Below are positions 62,174 through 64,000 of a DNA stretch of 64,000 bases, piece after piece (positions within the stretch are counted from its first letter, which is position 1; every line of letters starts with the position of its first letter). The stretch is taken from assembly GCF_945956965.1 (NCBI RefSeq), contig NZ_CAMFJS010000003.1, positions 248,001 through 312,000 on the forward strand, read 5' to 3'. The notes under the pieces are model-generated. The model saw only the letters and a program-made list of their open reading frames with translations, had not been told where the DNA came from and made no database searches. Position numbers and translations under genes: made by a program. Origin of the DNA: an uncultured Roseateles sp. (GTDB lineage: Bacteria; Pseudomonadota; Gammaproteobacteria; Burkholderiales; Burkholderiaceae_C).

Positions 62174-62566
62174 TCAGGCCGCAGCGGCCAGTTTTTGCAT
62201 GATCTTCATGACCTTCTCTTCCAAGGTGGCCTTGGTGAAGGGCTTGACGATGTAACCGGCAGCGCCTGACTGGGCGGCCAAGACGATGTCTTCCTTGCGG
62301 GCTTCGGCCGTGACCATCAAGACCGGCAGGTGCTTCAAATTCGCATCGGCCTTGATGGCGTTGAGCAGTTCGAAGCCCGTCATATTGGGCATATTGATGT
62401 CGCTGACCACGAAGTCGAACTTGGTCTGCTTGAGCATATTCAGGGCTTCAACCCCGTCTTCGGCTTCTTCGCAGTTGTTGTAGCCGATCTCTTTCAACAG
62501 GCCGCGCACAATGCGCCGCATGGTGGAAAAGTCATCGACGACCAAAAATTTCATGTCTGCACTCAT
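62174..62566 (-). CDS. cheY: Chemotaxis response regulator CheY
   Basis: A 130-residue single-domain receiver that binds the flagellar switch when phosphorylated. Acidic pocket Asp11/Asp12 ([18 protein letters not shown]), phospho-acceptor Asp56 ([10 protein letters not shown]), [11 protein letters not shown] and the conserved Lys in [11 protein letters not shown]. Very close to canonical proteobacterial CheY. It lies between motB and cheZ; no cheA or cheW is in this window. Confidence 0.97.
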   Translation of the reverse strand: MSADMKFLVVDDFSTMRRIVRGLLKEIGYNNCEEAEDGVEALNMLKQTKFDFVVSDINMPNMTGFELLNAIKADANLKHLPVLMVTAEARKEDIVLAAQSGAAGYIVKPFTKATLEEKVMKIMQKLAAAA

Positions 62567-62593
62567 GGCATTCCTCGCTGGGGCTAAGTGGTT

Positions 62594-63559
62594 TTATCGG
62601 GGCGTGGCTTTGGAACTTGAGGAAATATTTTTCCCGATTTCAGGCTCGGCGGCTTTGGCTTCTGCTTCTGGCTCAGCGTCTTCATCTGGCACATTCTTCA
62701 ATACGGCATCTTCAGCGTCGCGGTTCATCACAATGATGCTGATGCGGCGATTGATCGGACTTTGCGGCTGCTTGCTGTCAAGCAGCTTGCTGGAAGCCAA
62801 ACCTTGCACACGCAAGGTGCGGGACTCCGGCAAGCCGCCCAAAATCATTTCGCGCCGTGAAGCATTGGCACGATCCGCGGACAACTCCCAATTACTGTAG
62901 CCGCGGTCGCCTCCCGGGAAGGGCTGCGCATCAGTATGCCCCTCCAAGGTCAGCCGGTTCGGCACTTCAGACAAGACATTGCCGAGTTCCTGCAGCAACT
63001 CACGCATATAGGGTTTCACAACTGCACTGCCACTGTCAAACATCGGCCGGTTGCCTTCGTCAACAATTTGGATGCGCAGGCCTTCCTTGGTCATGTCCAG
63101 GCGGATTTGACCACCCAGATTGGCGAGCTTGGCATTGCTGGCCAGCACATCTTCAACCTTGGTCTTGAGTTGCTCCAGCCGCGCCTTCTCGGCCTTGCGC
63201 TGCTCCTCCTTGAGGGCGCGCAGATTGAAGGTGCGCTTGGGTGCCTCGACATCGCCTGACTTGACTTGACCCGTCTCGCGGCTGAGGTCTTTGCCGCCGC
63301 CCTTGACGACACTGGAAGAGTCGCCCGCACCTGAGCCGCCCGCCATGGCGATCTTCAGCGGCGAGCCGAAGTAGTCGGCAATGCCTTTTTTATCACCCTC
63401 GGTGGTGGAGCCCAGCAGCCACATCAACAAGAAGAAAGCCATCATGGCCGTCACAAAGTCGGCGTAGGCGATCTTCCAGGCGCCGCCATGCGCAGCATGA
63501 CCGCCCTTCTTGACCTTCTTGATGATGATGGGCTGGAGCTTTTTGGCGTCACCAGCCAT
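62594..63559 (-). CDS. motB: Flagellar motor stator protein MotB
   Basis: A 321-residue stator subunit. One membrane helix near the N-terminus with the proton-binding Asp34 in AYADFVTAMMAFFLLMWLLG, a periplasmic linker, and an OmpA-like peptidoglycan-binding domain (LTLEGHTDAQPFPGGDRGYS, NWELSADRANASRREMILGG). Its Asp and neighbouring residues fit the proton-driven type rather than the sodium PomB type, though this is inference. It follows motA by 67 bp. Confidence 0.96.
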   Translation of the reverse strand: MAGDAKKLQPIIIKKVKKGGHAAHGGAWKIAYADFVTAMMAFFLLMWLLGSTTEGDKKGIADYFGSPLKIAMAGGSGAGDSSSVVKGGGKDLSRETGQVKSGDVEAPKRTFNLRALKEEQRKAEKARLEQLKTKVEDVLASNAKLANLGGQIRLDMTKEGLRIQIVDEGNRPMFDSGSAVVKPYMRELLQELGNVLSEVPNRLTLEGHTDAQPFPGGDRGYSNWELSADRANASRREMILGGLPESRTLRVQGLASSKLLDSKQPQSPINRRISIIVMNRDAEDAVLKNVPDEDAEPEAEAKAAEPEIGKNISSSSKATPR

Positions 63560-63626
63560 GGCGCAGCTCCGATCGTCTTGGATTCAGGAGCTGGCGAATG
63601 ATTTGTTTGCGCATCACCCTCCCCTT

Positions 63627-64000
63627 TTACTTCTTCTTCACGTGGGCTTCCAGCTCGGTGAAGGTGGGCCGGTCGCCCGAGTACAGCACCTTGCGGCCAA
63701 ACTCAATCGCGACCTGCGGCGCATAACCCTGCATGCTCGCCAACAAGGTGGTCTTGATGCACTGCAATTCCTTGCCCGCGTCTTCCACCTTTTGCTCCAG
63801 CAGCCCGCCCAGCGGCTCCACAAAACCGTAGGCCAGCAAAATGCCCAGGAATGTACCGACTAGCGCGGAGCCGATCATGCCGCCCAGCACGGCCGGGGGC
63901 TGACCCACCGAGCCCATGGTGTTCACCACGCCCAACACCGCCGCCACGATGCCGAACGCCGGCAAGCCGCCGGCCAAACGGCCAATCGCCGCGACAGCAG
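63627..64000 (-). CDS. motA: Flagellar motor stator protein MotA (partial, 5' end outside window)
   Basis: The last ~124 residues of MotA; the start lies beyond the right edge. It has the two C-terminal membrane helices with AFGIVAAVLGVVNTMGSVGQ and LGGMIGSALVGTFLGILLAY, which line the proton channel, and the cytoplasmic tail ending EFGRKVLYSGDRPTFTELEA. It heads the leftward motA-motB-cheY-cheZ group. Confidence 0.94.
   Translation of the reverse strand, partial: AVAAIGRLAGGLPAFGIVAAVLGVVNTMGSVGQPPAVLGGMIGSALVGTFLGILLAYGFVEPLGGLLEQKVEDAGKELQCIKTTLLASMQGYAPQVAIEFGRKVLYSGDRPTFTELEAHVKKK

Noticed and set aside
1-64000. CRISPR arrays, tRNA/rRNA genes, insertion sequences, prophage or toxin-antitoxin modules
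   Set aside because: Looked for by eye; no regularly spaced repeats, transposase or integrase motifs, or RNA gene signatures were seen.

Overview
This is a GC-rich, gene-dense bacterial chromosome segment. Gene content and protein style (DUF3460, DUF1841 and VF530 family proteins, a minCDE cluster, peritrichous/polar flagellar genes with flgN-flgM-flgA divergent from flgB-L) point to a betaproteobacterium of the order Burkholderiales, most likely near Roseateles/Paucibacter/Rubrivivax. That placement is an inference from family resemblance, not from a marker gene. I see no rRNA, tRNA, insertion sequence, phage or CRISPR array.

Left part (1-28.4 kb), housekeeping and transport: the RNA helicase dbpA; a membrane sensor kinase; a fully overlapping four-gene operon (M3 peptidase, YgjP-like metallopeptidase, dusC, yciH); a TPR/LuxR regulator; an acyltransferase plus VF530 protein; a BCCT transporter; minCDE; metG; a SulP transporter; scpA; an OmpR/kinase pair; an OmpA-like barrel; a NarL-type regulator; a ParA-MaoC pair; and a KefF-like/KefC potassium efflux pair. 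Two long intergenic stretches, upstream of the acyltransferase and of minC, share a three-block composite element with identical internal spacing. The minC one also carries DnaA-box-like sequences.

Right part (28.4-64 kb), motility and c-di-GMP signalling: flgN-flgM-flgA read leftward and flgBCDEFGHIJKL rightward, giving rod, hook, L/P rings and junction proteins. Behind flgL comes a signalling block: an EAL-like/HDOD protein, a soluble kinase with about seven PAS-like segments, an ANTAR response regulator, a second kinase, an Hpt protein, a REC-GGDEF-EAL protein and a GGEEF diguanylate cyclase. Then, all leftward, motA(partial)-motB-cheY-cheZ and flhB-flhA-(28-codon small ORF)-flhF-flhG-like-fliA, followed by a soluble chemoreceptor.

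How they fit: FlhF and the FlhG-like protein would place and count flagella, FlhA/FlhB form the export gate, FliA (held by FlgM until the hook is complete) drives late genes, MotAB powers rotation, and CheY/CheZ set switching. The HDOD, PAS-kinase/ANTAR and c-di-GMP genes probably tie motility to environmental signals. The most unusual features are the shared composite element upstream of minC and the acyltransferase, the small ORF overlapping both flhA and flhF, and an FlhG-position protein that keeps its FlhF-activating N-terminal motif but has lost the Walker A ATPase motif.
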